Shown here: positions 25,505 through 35,009 of the stretch, piece after piece
Layout: each line of letters begins with the position of its first letter
Numbering within the stretch: position 1 is the first letter of the stretch
Assembly: GCF_003071345.1 (NCBI RefSeq)
Contig: NZ_QCYK01000002.1
Span: 806,001-870,000 of the forward strand
Source of the DNA: Chitinophaga parva
GTDB lineage: Bacteria; Bacteroidota; Bacteroidia; Chitinophagales; Chitinophagaceae
DNA length: 64,000 nt
Direction: 5' to 3'
Notes under the pieces: model-generated
What the model was told of the DNA's origin: nothing
The model's input: only the letters and a program-made list of their open reading frames with translations
Databases searched by the model: none
Translations under genes and position numbers: made by a program

Positions 25505-27169
25505 TTAGTGCGTATGGGCTTCTATGAAAGCGCCCAGTTCTTTATAGCGTTCATAACGTTGTGCATAGATGGCAGCACGGCCGGCATCCGGCAGGTATTC
25601 TGCTTCAAAACCCTGGCCCATGGCCTGCATTGCGGCTTCCACGTTTGGATAGATCCCGGCGGCCGTAGCGGCAAACATGGCCGCACCAATGGCACAGGTT
25701 TGCTCCGTGCGGTGAATGCGGATGGGCATGTTGATCACATCGGCCATCATCTGCATAATGTAAGGCGACTTCTTGGCCACCCCGCCCAGGCCTATCAATC
25801 CCTTCACAGGAATGCCCTGGTCCACGAAGCGGTCTACAATAGCCCTGGCGCCAAAGCAGGTGGCTTCCACTACCGCGCGGAAGAGGCGGGGCGCATCGCT
25901 GGCCATATTCATCCCGGTGATGCTACCTTTTAATAACTGGTTGGCGTCCGGTGTACGGCGCCCATTGATCCAGTCCAATGCCAGTTCTGCCTGCACATCC
26001 AATGGCAGTGCCGCAGCGGCTTTGGTGAGGGCGGGAATAATATCGTCTGACGTCTTTTGCAAGGTGGCTTTCATGTTTTCATCGCTGCATTGCGCAATGG
26101 CTTGCTGCAAAGGCCAGCTCACTATTTTTTTAAACCAGGCATAGGCATCGCCAAAGGCGCTCTGGCCGGCTTCCATGCCGATCATGCCGGGTATCACAGA
26201 GCCGTGTACCTGGCCGCAGATGCCGCGCACCAGTTTGTCTTTTACTTCTTCCACAGGCGCTACCAGCATGTCACAGGTAGAGGTGCCCATTACTTTGCTT
26301 AAATAGTAAGGTGCTATTTGTCCACCCACGGCGCCCATGTGTGCATCAAAGGCACCGATGCCTATGATCACCTCCGAGCCCAGTCCCAGGCGTGCAGCCC
26401 ATTCTGCAGAGAGCGTACCGGCTGCTTCGTTGGCGGCGTAAGTGACGGCCGGCATAGCAGGGGCAAATCCATCCAGCAGCGGGTCCAGGGAAGCGAAGAA
26501 CCCGTTGGGCGGGTAGCCGCCAAAAGCCGCTGCCCATAAGCCTTTGTGGCCGGCGGAGCATACGCCGCGTTTCAACTGCTTTATATCATTACCGCCGGAT
26601 AAAAGGAATGGGATCCAGTCGCAATGTTCTACCCATGACACTGTAGCTTTGCGCACGGCTTCGTCCGCGCGCAGGATGTGCAGCAATTTAGCCCAGAACC
26701 ATTCAGAAGAATAGATGCCGCCCACGAACTGCAGGTAGTCGGTGTCGAACTTTTTTGCATGCGCATTGATCTGTGCTGCTTCTTTCACGGAAGTGTGATC
26801 CTTCCACAGCACAAACATGGCGTTAGGATTGTGGGCAAACTCTGGCAGCAATGCCAGGGGCTTTCCTGCTGCATTCACCGCTACGGGGGTGGAACCGGTG
26901 GTATCTACGGAGATGGCCTTCACTTTTTGTGCAGCACCAGGCCCTGCCTGTGCCAGGCAGTCCCTGATGGTGTATTCCAATCCTTCCACGTAATCCAGCG
27001 GGTGCTGGCGGTAGCGGCTCTCCGCCGCATCGCAGTATAACTGATCGCGCCAGCGCGGGTAATTAAAAACGGAAGTGGTGATGATCGCTCCATTGCCTGC
27101 ATCTGCAAGCACGGCCCGCACGGAATCCGTACCGTAATCAAGGCCAATTACATAATCTTGTGTGTTCAT
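25505..27169 (-). CDS. araB: L-ribulokinase
   Basis: A 554-residue FGGY-family kinase phosphorylating L-ribulose with ATP. The start YVIGLDYGTDSVRAVLAD is the family phosphate-1 motif; DTTGSTPVAVNAAG, GIGAFDAHMGAVGGQ and ATCFGARAIVDRF are typical of AraB, and LIGLGGVAKKSP is the adenosine motif. It is the first gene of the operon. The start codon is only 12 bases from the 21-bp candidate operator at 27182. The gene is divergent from the beta-L-arabinofuranosidase operon that should supply its sugar. Confidence 0.97.
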   Translation of the reverse strand: MNTQDYVIGLDYGTDSVRAVLADAGNGAIITTSVFNYPRWRDQLYCDAAESRYRQHPLDYVEGLEYTIRDCLAQAGPGAAQKVKAISVDTTGSTPVAVNAAGKPLALLPEFAHNPNAMFVLWKDHTSVKEAAQINAHAKKFDTDYLQFVGGIYSSEWFWAKLLHILRADEAVRKATVSWVEHCDWIPFLLSGGNDIKQLKRGVCSAGHKGLWAAAFGGYPPNGFFASLDPLLDGFAPAMPAVTYAANEAAGTLSAEWAARLGLGSEVIIGIGAFDAHMGAVGGQIAPYYLSKVMGTSTCDMLVAPVEEVKDKLVRGICGQVHGSVIPGMIGMEAGQSAFGDAYAWFKKIVSWPLQQAIAQCSDENMKATLQKTSDDIIPALTKAAAALPLDVQAELALDWINGRRTPDANQLLKGSITGMNMASDAPRLFRAVVEATCFGARAIVDRFVDQGIPVKGLIGLGGVAKKSPYIMQMMADVINMPIRIHRTEQTCAIGAAMFAATAAGIYPNVEAAMQAMGQGFEAEYLPDAGRAAIYAQRYERYKELGAFIEAHTH

Positions 27170-27181
27170 ACCGGGAATTAA

Positions 27182-27202
27182 TACTTGTCAAAGTAACACT
27201 TA
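27182..27202. promoter_or_regulatory. 21-bp candidate operator upstream of araB
   Basis: The halves TACTTGTCAA and GTAACACTTA, with one base between them, make an imperfect palindrome of 21 bp. It shares 15 of 21 positions with the consensus of the tandem units at 48284-48325 and 14 of 21 with the copy at 35956. It overlaps TACTTTG on the minus strand, a near match to a -7 box, so a repressor bound here would block araB. Bacteroidota control L-arabinose genes with AraR (Nudix-type) in the species I know of; that gene is not in this window. Confidence 0.55.
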
Positions 27203-27388
27203 TTTTGAATTCTAAAAGAATTTTTAATGTCTGTTCGACATTTGTGCGGCCCCATCCGGCAGGTACCGGCGGCAGGAAATGCGGATCAGTGGCGGGGATG
27301 GCGGGTAAAAGGTGGCATTGGATTTTTTTTGAAATCACGCAGGTTTAAACTTGCGTATCGGGGACACAATGCGCACCTCGGGAAGGGG

Positions 27389-27419
27389 TAAAATCCGTAT
27401 ACAGGTGGCTAAAATCCGC
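27389..27419 (+). promoter_or_regulatory. Direct-repeat regulon box, copy 1 (GH127/146 operon)
   Basis: TAAAATCCGT at 27389 and TAAAATCCGC at 27410, a 21-bp period. The same arrangement stands before the deaminase operon (36081) and before the second susC (48342). The box lies 55 bases before the start codon at 27474. Two half-sites on one face of the helix two turns apart suit an AraC-type activator. Confidence 0.75.
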
Positions 27420-27473
27420 TAACGAATTGCCCGCATATTTTTTCAATATTACAATTGAAATGAACTACTTGTA

Positions 27474-29834
27474 ATGAAACGTTTAGCAATCATACTTTCC
27501 CTGGCCTGCTTATGGGCCGTAAACAGCACCGCACAATCTTACGCACCACAGAAAACGGATGCCAAATTTAAAGTGAAGCCCGTGGTAGGCATGCAGGCTT
27601 ATGCTTTTGACCTGCATGATGTAAAGCTGCTGGGCAGCGGTCCTTTCCGGAATGCGATGGACAAGGATTCTGCGTACCTGCTCCGCATTGACCCGGACCG
27701 TTTGCTGGCCCGCTTTTATGAACATGCAGGCCTGCCCACAAAGGGGGAGGCGTATGGAGGCTGGGAAAGCTCCGGCTTAAGTGGGCACACACTGGGGCAT
27801 TATCTTTCCGCTTGCTCCATGATGTATGTTTCTACCGGCAATAAAGCGTTTAAGGACAAGGTGGATTACCTCGTGGCCCAGCTGGCCCGCTGCCAGGAAG
27901 CCCGCAAAACGGGCTATGTAGGCGGCATCCCGGAAGAAGATTCCATCTTTGGTAAAGTAGCGCGTGGCCAGATCAGGACCGGCGGCTTTGACCTGAACGG
28001 GGGCTGGTCGCCCTGGTACACGGTGCACAAGATCATGGCAGGCCTGCTGGACGCCTACCTGTATACGGATAACCAGCAGGCGCTGAAAGTGGACATTGGC
28101 CTGGCCGACTGGACCGCCGCTACCCTGAAAAACCTGGACACGGCACAGTTACAACGCATGTTAAAATGTGAGTATGGTGGCATGAATGATGTGCTGGCAA
28201 ACATTTACAGCATTACCGGCAACAAAAAATACCTGGACCTTTCTTACAAATTCTATGATGATTTTGTAATGAAACCGCTGTCTGAAAAAATAGATCCCAT
28301 GACCGGCAAGCACTCTAACACCAATGTGCCCAAGGCCATTGGGAGCGCCCGCCAGTACGAACTGACCGGCAATAAAGGTGACAGCACCATTGCAGATTTT
28401 TTCTGGGATATCATGGTGCACCAGCGCACCTACGTGATAGGTGGTAACAGCAACTATGAATACTGCGGCGCACCGGGCAAGCTCAATGACGCGCTGAGCG
28501 ATAATACCTGCGAAACGTGCAATACCTACAACATGCTCAAGCTGACCCGCCACCTCTTTTGCTGGCAGCCCTCCGGTAAGCTGGCAGACTTTTACGAGCG
28601 TGCGCTGTACAATCACATCCTCGCTTCGCAAAACCCTGAAACCGGCATGATGTGCTACTTTGTACCGCTGCGCATGGGTACCCGTAAAGAATTCAGTGAT
28701 CCGTTCAATACCTTTACCTGCTGCGTAGGCAGCGGTATGGAAAACCACTCCAAGTACAGCGAGGCCATTTACTTCCAGGGCAGGGATGGTAGCCTGTATG
28801 TAAACCTGTTCATCGGTTCTGCGCTGAACTGGAAGGACAAGGGCATACAAGTGATCCAAAACACGGAATATCCCGCCAGGCCGGAAACCCATCTTGCCAT
28901 TAAAACCAGCAAACCCACTGCGTTTGCACTGCGCATCCGCCATCCCTGGTGGGCAAAGCAGGGCATGACGGTGAAGGTGAACGGCAAAGAGGTGAAAGAT
29001 GCAAAAGAAGAAAACGGTTACCTCGTGATCAACCGTAAGTGGAACAACCTGGACAAAATAGATGTGAACTTCCCGATGGCGCTGTATTCTGAGCCCATGC
29101 CGGACAATCCTAACCGCATTGCATTGCTGTATGGCCCCGTGGTACTGGCCGGCCAGCTGGGCGATACCATGCCGGACCCTGTGTACGGCACGCCGGTATT
29201 GCTCACCGATAACCATGATGTGAACAGCTGGGCCAAACAAAACGGCAGCAACCCGCTGGTGTTTAACCTGAAAAATGTGGGTAAGCCTTTTGACGTAACC
29301 CTGCAACCGTTCTATGCTACGTACAACCGTTATTACAACGTGTACTGGGATTACTTCACCAATGAGGAATGGACCAGCCGCGAAAAAGAATACGAAGCAG
29401 AAAAGAAACGCGCACAGGAAATAGAACGGGCTACCATAGACGTGATGCGCCTGGGTGAAATGCAGCCGGAACGTGATCACAACCTGCACGCTTCTGAAAA
29501 GTCCTACACCGGCGATGCACTGGGCCGCACCAGCCGCGAGGCCCGCGATGGTGGCTTCTTCTCCTTTGACATGAAAGTAGATCCGTCCGTGCCCAATGCG
29601 GTACTGGCCACTTACATCGGGGATGATAAGCGCGGCAGTTTCGAGATCTTCGTGGACGATGTGAAAATAGGCAGCCAGGAACTGACCGGCGGTGCCACCG
29701 GTAAATTTTATGACGTTGAATACCCCATCCCTGCCAGCCTGATTGCCGGCAAAACTAAAGTGGTAGTGAAGTTCCAGGGACTGCCCGGTAAAACCGCGGG
29801 CCGTGTGTTTGGTTGCCGCATTATTCGCAAATAA
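27474..29834 (+). CDS. Beta-L-arabinofuranosidase, GH127/GH146 (DUF1680-type), exported
   Basis: A 786-residue enzyme. After the signal MKRLAIILSLACLWAVNSTAQ an (alpha/alpha)6 barrel follows with YGGWESSGLSGHTLGHYLSA. The zinc-thiolate centre known from HypBA1 (Glu, Cys, Cys, Cys) is complete: E347 and C349 in CETC, C416 and C417 in FTCCVGSG, with C416 as the expected nucleophile. C-terminal beta domains follow (RYYNVYWDYFTNEEW, then FEIFVDDVKIGS). It differs clearly from the second enzyme at 43301 and looks closer to GH146. These families release beta-L-arabinofuranose, including from hydroxyproline-linked chains and arabinan side chains. First gene of a four-gene operon. Confidence 0.88.
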   Translation: MKRLAIILSLACLWAVNSTAQSYAPQKTDAKFKVKPVVGMQAYAFDLHDVKLLGSGPFRNAMDKDSAYLLRIDPDRLLARFYEHAGLPTKGEAYGGWESSGLSGHTLGHYLSACSMMYVSTGNKAFKDKVDYLVAQLARCQEARKTGYVGGIPEEDSIFGKVARGQIRTGGFDLNGGWSPWYTVHKIMAGLLDAYLYTDNQQALKVDIGLADWTAATLKNLDTAQLQRMLKCEYGGMNDVLANIYSITGNKKYLDLSYKFYDDFVMKPLSEKIDPMTGKHSNTNVPKAIGSARQYELTGNKGDSTIADFFWDIMVHQRTYVIGGNSNYEYCGAPGKLNDALSDNTCETCNTYNMLKLTRHLFCWQPSGKLADFYERALYNHILASQNPETGMMCYFVPLRMGTRKEFSDPFNTFTCCVGSGMENHSKYSEAIYFQGRDGSLYVNLFIGSALNWKDKGIQVIQNTEYPARPETHLAIKTSKPTAFALRIRHPWWAKQGMTVKVNGKEVKDAKEENGYLVINRKWNNLDKIDVNFPMALYSEPMPDNPNRIALLYGPVVLAGQLGDTMPDPVYGTPVLLTDNHDVNSWAKQNGSNPLVFNLKNVGKPFDVTLQPFYATYNRYYNVYWDYFTNEEWTSREKEYEAEKKRAQEIERATIDVMRLGEMQPERDHNLHASEKSYTGDALGRTSREARDGGFFSFDMKVDPSVPNAVLATYIGDDKRGSFEIFVDDVKIGSQELTGGATGKFYDVEYPIPASLIAGKTKVVVKFQGLPGKTAGRVFGCRIIRK

Positions 29835-29843
29835 AGATCAACT

Positions 29844-31946
29844 ATGAAGCGATTACTATGCTTACTGCTGGGATGTGCCGGCTTGCACGCCGCCGCCCAG
29901 CAGCCTTACAATCCCACGCATGCAGAAGAAGTGCAGCGTTATAAAGATGCTGCAAAACTGGATAGCCTGGCTAAGGACAAAGTGTTCAACACCAGCGTGC
30001 ACCCCCACTGGCTGGCCGGCGGGCAGCAGTTCTGGTATGTGAAGGAAGGCGCCAACAAATCAAGGTCCTTCCGCCTGGTAGATGTAGTGAAGCGCACCAA
30101 TGTGCTCCTCCGGGATACTGCCGGCCTGGCGCCGGACACCGCGCAACATCCGCACCTGACGGAGCATGCAGACCGCTGGCGCTGGTTTGAAACAGACAGC
30201 GTATCGCCAGACCGGGAGCATGTGGCTTACATTAAGGATGGCAATGTGTATGTGCGCGCCCTGCATGGGGAAGAACAAGTGCAGCAATTCACCAGGGACG
30301 GGAGTGATGACGTGCCTTACGGCGCACTGGCATGGTCGCCGGACGGCAAATACCTGGTGGGCTACCACATCCATCCCGTGCGGGATTCCAGCATTTACTA
30401 CGTGCTGTCGTCCGTGCCCAATACCACCCGTGGTGTGCTGAAGTCACAGCCATACAAACAACCCGGTGACCCTTTCACCACCTACGAGATGCATCTCTTT
30501 ACCCTGGCCGATGGGAAAGACCGCAAGGTGAATACGGAGATCATTGATTTCTTTGATGCGCCGGTACTGCATTGGCGCAAAGGCGATCCCAATATTTTCC
30601 TGTATGAGAAAGTAGACCGCGGGCACCAGCGTTTCCGTATCATAGAAGTGAATGCGGCTACCGCCGGTACCCGCACCATCCTGGATGAACAGACCAAAAC
30701 TTTCATTTACGAGAACCGCCTGTACACAGCATACCTGCCCAATACCAACGAGATTATCTGGATTTCGGAAAAAGATGGCTGGAACCACATTTACCTGGTA
30801 GACGGTATTACCGGCCGGGTAAAGCAGCAGGTTACGAAAGGCCACTACGTGGTGAAGGGTATTGACAGCATAGACCAGAAGAAAAGGGAGATCTGGTTCG
30901 CCGCCAGCGGCATGAGCCCCGGGGAAGATCCTTACTTTGGACATGCCTACCGCATTGGGTTTGACGGGCAGCATCTCGTGGCGCTGACACCGGCAGCAGG
31001 CAACCACCGCATCCAGTATTCACCGGATAAGAAGTATTACCTGGATACGTATTCACAGGTGAATGTAGCACCGGTAACGGAGCTGCGCCGCATCAGCGAT
31101 GGTAAGTTATTGCTGCAGGTGGAGCGGGCTGATACCACTGCGTTTGCGGCCCTGCACATTCCCCTGCCCACACCTTTTGTGGCCAAGGGGCGCGATGGGG
31201 TGACCGATATCTATGGCATCATGTGCGTGCCTTCCCGGTTTGACAGCACCCAACAATATCCCATCATTGAAAACATTTATGCCGGCCCGCAGGATGCTTT
31301 TGTACCCAAGAGCTACCTGCCCTGGTCGGAGATGCAAAGCCTGGCGGAGCTGGGCTTCATCGTGGTACAGGTGGATGGTATGGGCACGGCCAACCGTTCC
31401 AAGGCATTTCACGATGTGTGCTGGAAAAACCTGGCAGATGCCGGCTTCCCGGACCGTATCCTGTGGATGAAAGCACTGGCACGCAAGTATAAGTTTGCAG
31501 ACAGCACCCGCATAGGCGTGTATGGTACTTCTGCCGGTGGGCAGAATGCAGCCGGCGCTGTGCTCTGGCACCCTGAGTTTTACAAAGCGGCCGTGGCGGC
31601 CTGTGGCTGTCATGATAACCGGATCGACAAGCAATGGTGGAATGAGCAATGGATGGGCTATCCCGTGGATAAACATTACGGGGAACAATCCAACATTACC
31701 AATGCCGCTAAATTGCAGGGCAGCCTGTTACTGATCGTGGGAGAGCATGATGAGAACGTGCCGCCGGAATCTACCTACCGTTTTGCAGATGCGCTCATCA
31801 AGGCCAACAAAGCCTTTGACCTGCTCACCGTACCCGGTATGGGGCACAGTGACGGCGGGCCTTTTGGACGGCAACGCAAGCGTGATTTCTTTGTACAACA
31901 CCTGTTTAAGATCCTGCCGCCGGACCGTAATGCCGGCGAGCTGTAA
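29844..31946 (+). CDS. S9-family prolyl oligopeptidase / dipeptidyl peptidase, exported
   Basis: A 700-residue serine peptidase. A signal peptide (MKRLLCLLLGCAGLHAAAQ) precedes an eight-bladed-propeller type domain (about 60-430, including LAWSPDGKYLVGYHIHP and IQYSPDKKYYLDTYS) and an alpha/beta hydrolase domain. The triad is S563 in YGTSAGG, D636 in GEHDENVPPE and H668 in GMGHSDGG. S9 peptidases cut next to proline, and some accept hydroxyproline. The gene follows the beta-L-arabinofuranosidase gene after 9 bases and precedes a second peptidase and the D-hydroxyproline dehydrogenase, which suggests that it works on proline- or hydroxyproline-rich peptides. Confidence 0.92.
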   Translation: MKRLLCLLLGCAGLHAAAQQPYNPTHAEEVQRYKDAAKLDSLAKDKVFNTSVHPHWLAGGQQFWYVKEGANKSRSFRLVDVVKRTNVLLRDTAGLAPDTAQHPHLTEHADRWRWFETDSVSPDREHVAYIKDGNVYVRALHGEEQVQQFTRDGSDDVPYGALAWSPDGKYLVGYHIHPVRDSSIYYVLSSVPNTTRGVLKSQPYKQPGDPFTTYEMHLFTLADGKDRKVNTEIIDFFDAPVLHWRKGDPNIFLYEKVDRGHQRFRIIEVNAATAGTRTILDEQTKTFIYENRLYTAYLPNTNEIIWISEKDGWNHIYLVDGITGRVKQQVTKGHYVVKGIDSIDQKKREIWFAASGMSPGEDPYFGHAYRIGFDGQHLVALTPAAGNHRIQYSPDKKYYLDTYSQVNVAPVTELRRISDGKLLLQVERADTTAFAALHIPLPTPFVAKGRDGVTDIYGIMCVPSRFDSTQQYPIIENIYAGPQDAFVPKSYLPWSEMQSLAELGFIVVQVDGMGTANRSKAFHDVCWKNLADAGFPDRILWMKALARKYKFADSTRIGVYGTSAGGQNAAGAVLWHPEFYKAAVAACGCHDNRIDKQWWNEQWMGYPVDKHYGEQSNITNAAKLQGSLLLIVGEHDENVPPESTYRFADALIKANKAFDLLTVPGMGHSDGGPFGRQRKRDFFVQHLFKILPPDRNAGEL

Positions 31947-31966
31947 ATCAACCTAAAATCTACCTT

Positions 31967-33685
31967 ATGCAACGCAGCCTGTGGATGCTGATACTGAGTT
32001 GTGGCCTGGGCCTTGCCGCCCATGCACAAAGCAGTGACCTGTATGAACAAACCAGTGAAGTCAATAACCTGATGGTGCAGTTTCGTGCGGACTATGGTAA
32101 CCTGGACCGCTTTTACATGATAGAGGCTTCACCAGACCGGATGACCCGCCTGCAGGACATCGTGAAGAGCTACCTGGGGAAGGTGCAGGAACTGCCTTAT
32201 GCGCAGTATAATACCGGCACCAAAGTGGATTACCAGTTGTTCCTGCGCCAGCTGCAATCCATGCAGTTCAACCTGCAAAAGGAGCAGCAGGAGATCCATT
32301 CCGTGGCAGCATGGTTTCCGTTTGCAGATACCATCTACCAGGCGGAGCGCAGCCGGCGCCGCGGTACCCGGCCTGATGCGCAGGCCATGGCGCTGGATTT
32401 CAGCCGTATCACCCGCAGCATCGATACGTTGAAAGCGCGGCTGGACAGCAGCAGGCAAACTTTCACGCCGGCACAATTGCGCCGTAGCCAGGCCATTACG
32501 GGCGGGCTGCAGGATGCACTGAAAAGTGTGTATGAATTTTACAACGGGTACGATCCGCTGTTCAGCTGGTGGATCCCCGAGCCTTATAAAAAACTGACAG
32601 CTTCCCTGGAGGCCTATGGCAAAGCGTTTAAGGAAAAGCGGGCTGCCATGCCGGGACAGCAGGATGATGGCAGTGGTATCGTTGGTCACCCCATTGGCCG
32701 GGAAGAACTGATCCGCCAGTTACAGGTGGAAATGATAGATTACACACCGGAAGAACTGGTGGATATTGCCAACAAGGAATTTAAATGGTGCGATGCGGAG
32801 ATGCTGAAAGCTTCCCGTGAAATGGGTTTTGGCGATAACTGGAAAGCCGCGCTGGAAAAGGTGAAGAACAGTTATGTGCCCGCCGGTGAGCAACCGGAGG
32901 CCATGATGAAGCTGTACAACGAATCGGTGGACTTTCTCAAATCACACGACCTGGTAACCATTCCTCCACTGGCGGAAGAAACCTGGCGCATGATCATGAT
33001 GACGCCGGAACGCCAGCTGGTGAACCCTTTCTTTACCGGCGGGGAAGAATTCAGCATCTCCTATCCCGTAAGTGGTATGAGTGAAGCGGATAAGCTGATG
33101 AGCATGCGTGGTAACAACCCGCATTTCTCCAGGGCCACGGTGCACCATGAATTGCTGGCGGGCCATGCCCTGCAGGAATTCAGCACCAACCGTTATAAGA
33201 CCTACCGCCACTTTGAAACCCCTTTCTGGATTGAAGGCTGGTCCTTATATTGGGAAATGCAATTGTGGGACCTGAAGTTCCCGGCCTCCCCGGAAGACCG
33301 GGTGGGGATGCTGTTCTGGCGCATGCACCGCTGCGCACGCATTATTTTTTCCCTCAACTACCACCTGGGCCGCTGGACGCCCCAGCAATGTATTGACTTC
33401 CTGGTAGACCGTGTGGGCCATGAGCGCGCCAATGCCGTGGGAGAGGTGAGGAGATCCTTTGTGGGCGGCTATTCCCCGCTGTACCAGGTGGCCTACATGA
33501 TAGGGGGGCTGGAATTTACAGCACTGAAAAAGGAACTGGTGGATAGTGGCAAGATGACGGCCAGGCAATACCATGATGCCGTACTGCATGAAAACATGAT
33601 GCCCGTGGAAATGCTGCGGGCCATCCTGGAACATAAGGATATACCGAAAGACTATAAGACCAACTGGCGTTTTTACAATCTCTGA
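31967..33685 (+). CDS. DUF885-family putative metallopeptidase, exported
   Basis: A 572-residue protein with a signal peptide (MQRSLWMLILSCGLGLAAHAQ). The DUF885 metal motif is HELLAGH (H394, E395, H400), with HHELLAGHALQEF matching the family HExxxGH pattern; IEGWSLYWEM, downstream, supplies the third-ligand region. DUF885 proteins are distant relatives of M32-type and other gluzincin-like peptidases, and their substrates are poorly known. Its place 20 bases after an S9 peptidase gene and 12 before a D-hydroxyproline dehydrogenase gene points to oligopeptide trimming in the periplasm. Confidence 0.85.
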   Translation: MQRSLWMLILSCGLGLAAHAQSSDLYEQTSEVNNLMVQFRADYGNLDRFYMIEASPDRMTRLQDIVKSYLGKVQELPYAQYNTGTKVDYQLFLRQLQSMQFNLQKEQQEIHSVAAWFPFADTIYQAERSRRRGTRPDAQAMALDFSRITRSIDTLKARLDSSRQTFTPAQLRRSQAITGGLQDALKSVYEFYNGYDPLFSWWIPEPYKKLTASLEAYGKAFKEKRAAMPGQQDDGSGIVGHPIGREELIRQLQVEMIDYTPEELVDIANKEFKWCDAEMLKASREMGFGDNWKAALEKVKNSYVPAGEQPEAMMKLYNESVDFLKSHDLVTIPPLAEETWRMIMMTPERQLVNPFFTGGEEFSISYPVSGMSEADKLMSMRGNNPHFSRATVHHELLAGHALQEFSTNRYKTYRHFETPFWIEGWSLYWEMQLWDLKFPASPEDRVGMLFWRMHRCARIIFSLNYHLGRWTPQQCIDFLVDRVGHERANAVGEVRRSFVGGYSPLYQVAYMIGGLEFTALKKELVDSGKMTARQYHDAVLHENMMPVEMLRAILEHKDIPKDYKTNWRFYNL

Positions 33686-33697
33686 TAAAATACACGC

Positions 33698-34948
33698 ATG
33701 AAAAATATTGTGATCATTGGCGGTGGCGTGATAGGCTTGAGCAGCGCGCTGTACCTGCGGCAGGCCGGCCATGAAGTGACGGTGCTGGATAAAAACGATT
33801 TCACGGACAACTGTTCCTATGGCAACGCGGGGTATGTGTGTCCCAGCCATTTCATTCCATTGGCAGCGCCTGGCATTGTGGCCCAGGGGCTCAAATGGAT
33901 GTTCAACCCCCTGAGCCCATTTTACGTGAAACCCTCCCTGAGCAACGCTTTGCTGGGATGGGGCCTGCGCTTTATGCGCAGTGCCAACCGGAAAAATGTG
34001 GAGCAGGCAGGGGTGCCCCTGCGCGATATTGCACTGCTCAGCGCCCGGGAATACACCCAATGGGAGCAGCTGCCCGGCTTTAGTTTCGACTACGAGCGCA
34101 AAGGCATGCTGGAGATCTTTCAAACGGAAGGAAATGCGGAACATGCCCACCATACGGTGGCGCAGGCAAAAGCACTGGGGCTGGATACGGAGCTGGTGAA
34201 CAAAGAAGAATTACAGGCACTGGAGCCCCATGCGAAAGTGAATGCCCTGGGTGCTATTTACTTCAAGTGCGACGGGCACCTGTGGCCCAATAAGCTGATG
34301 GAACAGCTGAAGGCCTACCTGCAGGCGCAAGGCGTTACGCTGCGTGCATACCAGGAAGTGAAAAATATTGCCGCGCAAAACGGGCGTATTACAAAAGTGA
34401 TCACACAAGACAGTGAGTATAGCGCAGATGAAGTAGTGCTGGCAGCAGGTGCCTGGAGCCGGGAACTGGCGCAGGTTTGCGGGGCCGGTATTCCGCTCAT
34501 GCCGGGCCGTGGTTATTCCGTGACCCTGGATGATTTCCCGGTGAAAGTAAACCACCCGGCCGTGCTGGTAGAAGGCCGCGCAGCCATTACGCCACTGGGT
34601 GCCGGCAGCCTGCGTTTGGGCGGCACCATGGAAGTAGTGCCCACGCATACACCGCCTAACTATAAGCGGGTGCAGGGCATTGTAAACACGGTGAACGATT
34701 TCTTCCCGGATTTTAACATTGCCCTGCCCTCGGAAGATAAGATGTGGTATGGCTACCGGCCCTGCTCTGCAGATGGCATTCCGTACATAGGCCGTGGTGG
34801 AAAATATGGAAACCTGGTGATTGCTACGGGCCATTCCATGCTGGGCCTCAGCCTGGGCGCGGCTACCGGGAAACTGGTGTCGGAAGTGATTGATAACAGG
34901 CCCACGGCCATCGATCTAAAGCCTTTTGACCCTAACCGTTTTCAATAA
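33698..34948 (+). CDS. D-amino acid dehydrogenase, predicted cis-4-hydroxy-D-proline dehydrogenase
   Basis: A 416-residue FAD enzyme of the DadA/DAO family, cytosolic. The dinucleotide-binding motif is IIGGGVIGLSSALYL at the N-terminus; NCSYGNAGYVCPSHFIPLA and GHSMLGLSLGAATGKLV are typical DadA segments. In the hydroxyproline pathway of Sinorhizobium and Pseudomonas this family (HypO) oxidises cis-4-hydroxy-D-proline to 1-pyrroline-4-hydroxy-2-carboxylate. The other three enzymes of that path lie just beyond the AraC gene (36159-39581), which is why this substrate is proposed instead of D-alanine. Last gene of its operon; a terminator follows at 34974. Confidence 0.85.
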   Translation: MKNIVIIGGGVIGLSSALYLRQAGHEVTVLDKNDFTDNCSYGNAGYVCPSHFIPLAAPGIVAQGLKWMFNPLSPFYVKPSLSNALLGWGLRFMRSANRKNVEQAGVPLRDIALLSAREYTQWEQLPGFSFDYERKGMLEIFQTEGNAEHAHHTVAQAKALGLDTELVNKEELQALEPHAKVNALGAIYFKCDGHLWPNKLMEQLKAYLQAQGVTLRAYQEVKNIAAQNGRITKVITQDSEYSADEVVLAAGAWSRELAQVCGAGIPLMPGRGYSVTLDDFPVKVNHPAVLVEGRAAITPLGAGSLRLGGTMEVVPTHTPPNYKRVQGIVNTVNDFFPDFNIALPSEDKMWYGYRPCSADGIPYIGRGGKYGNLVIATGHSMLGLSLGAATGKLVSEVIDNRPTAIDLKPFDPNRFQ

Positions 34949-34971
34949 CTTGCGAGATAGATTATAAATTG

Positions 34972-35009
34972 CAACGGCCGCGCCTTTCCAGGTGTGGCCG
35001 TTTTTTTAT
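34972..35009 (+). terminator. Intrinsic terminator after the D-hydroxyproline dehydrogenase gene
   Basis: ACGGCCGCGCCT and AGGTGTGGCCGT pair over 12 positions (with G-U pairs) around TTCC, followed by TTTTTTT. The T-run overlaps the stop codon of the convergent AraC gene. Confidence 0.85.

Larger units (their letters stand above)
27170..27473. other. Shared control region between araBDA and the GH127/146 operon
   Basis: This 304-base divergent spacer holds a 21-bp operator candidate (27182-27202), an inverted repeat AATGTC-N5-GACATT (27226-27242), and the direct-repeat box (27389-27419), all listed or discussed separately. The rest shows no gene. Confidence 0.75.
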
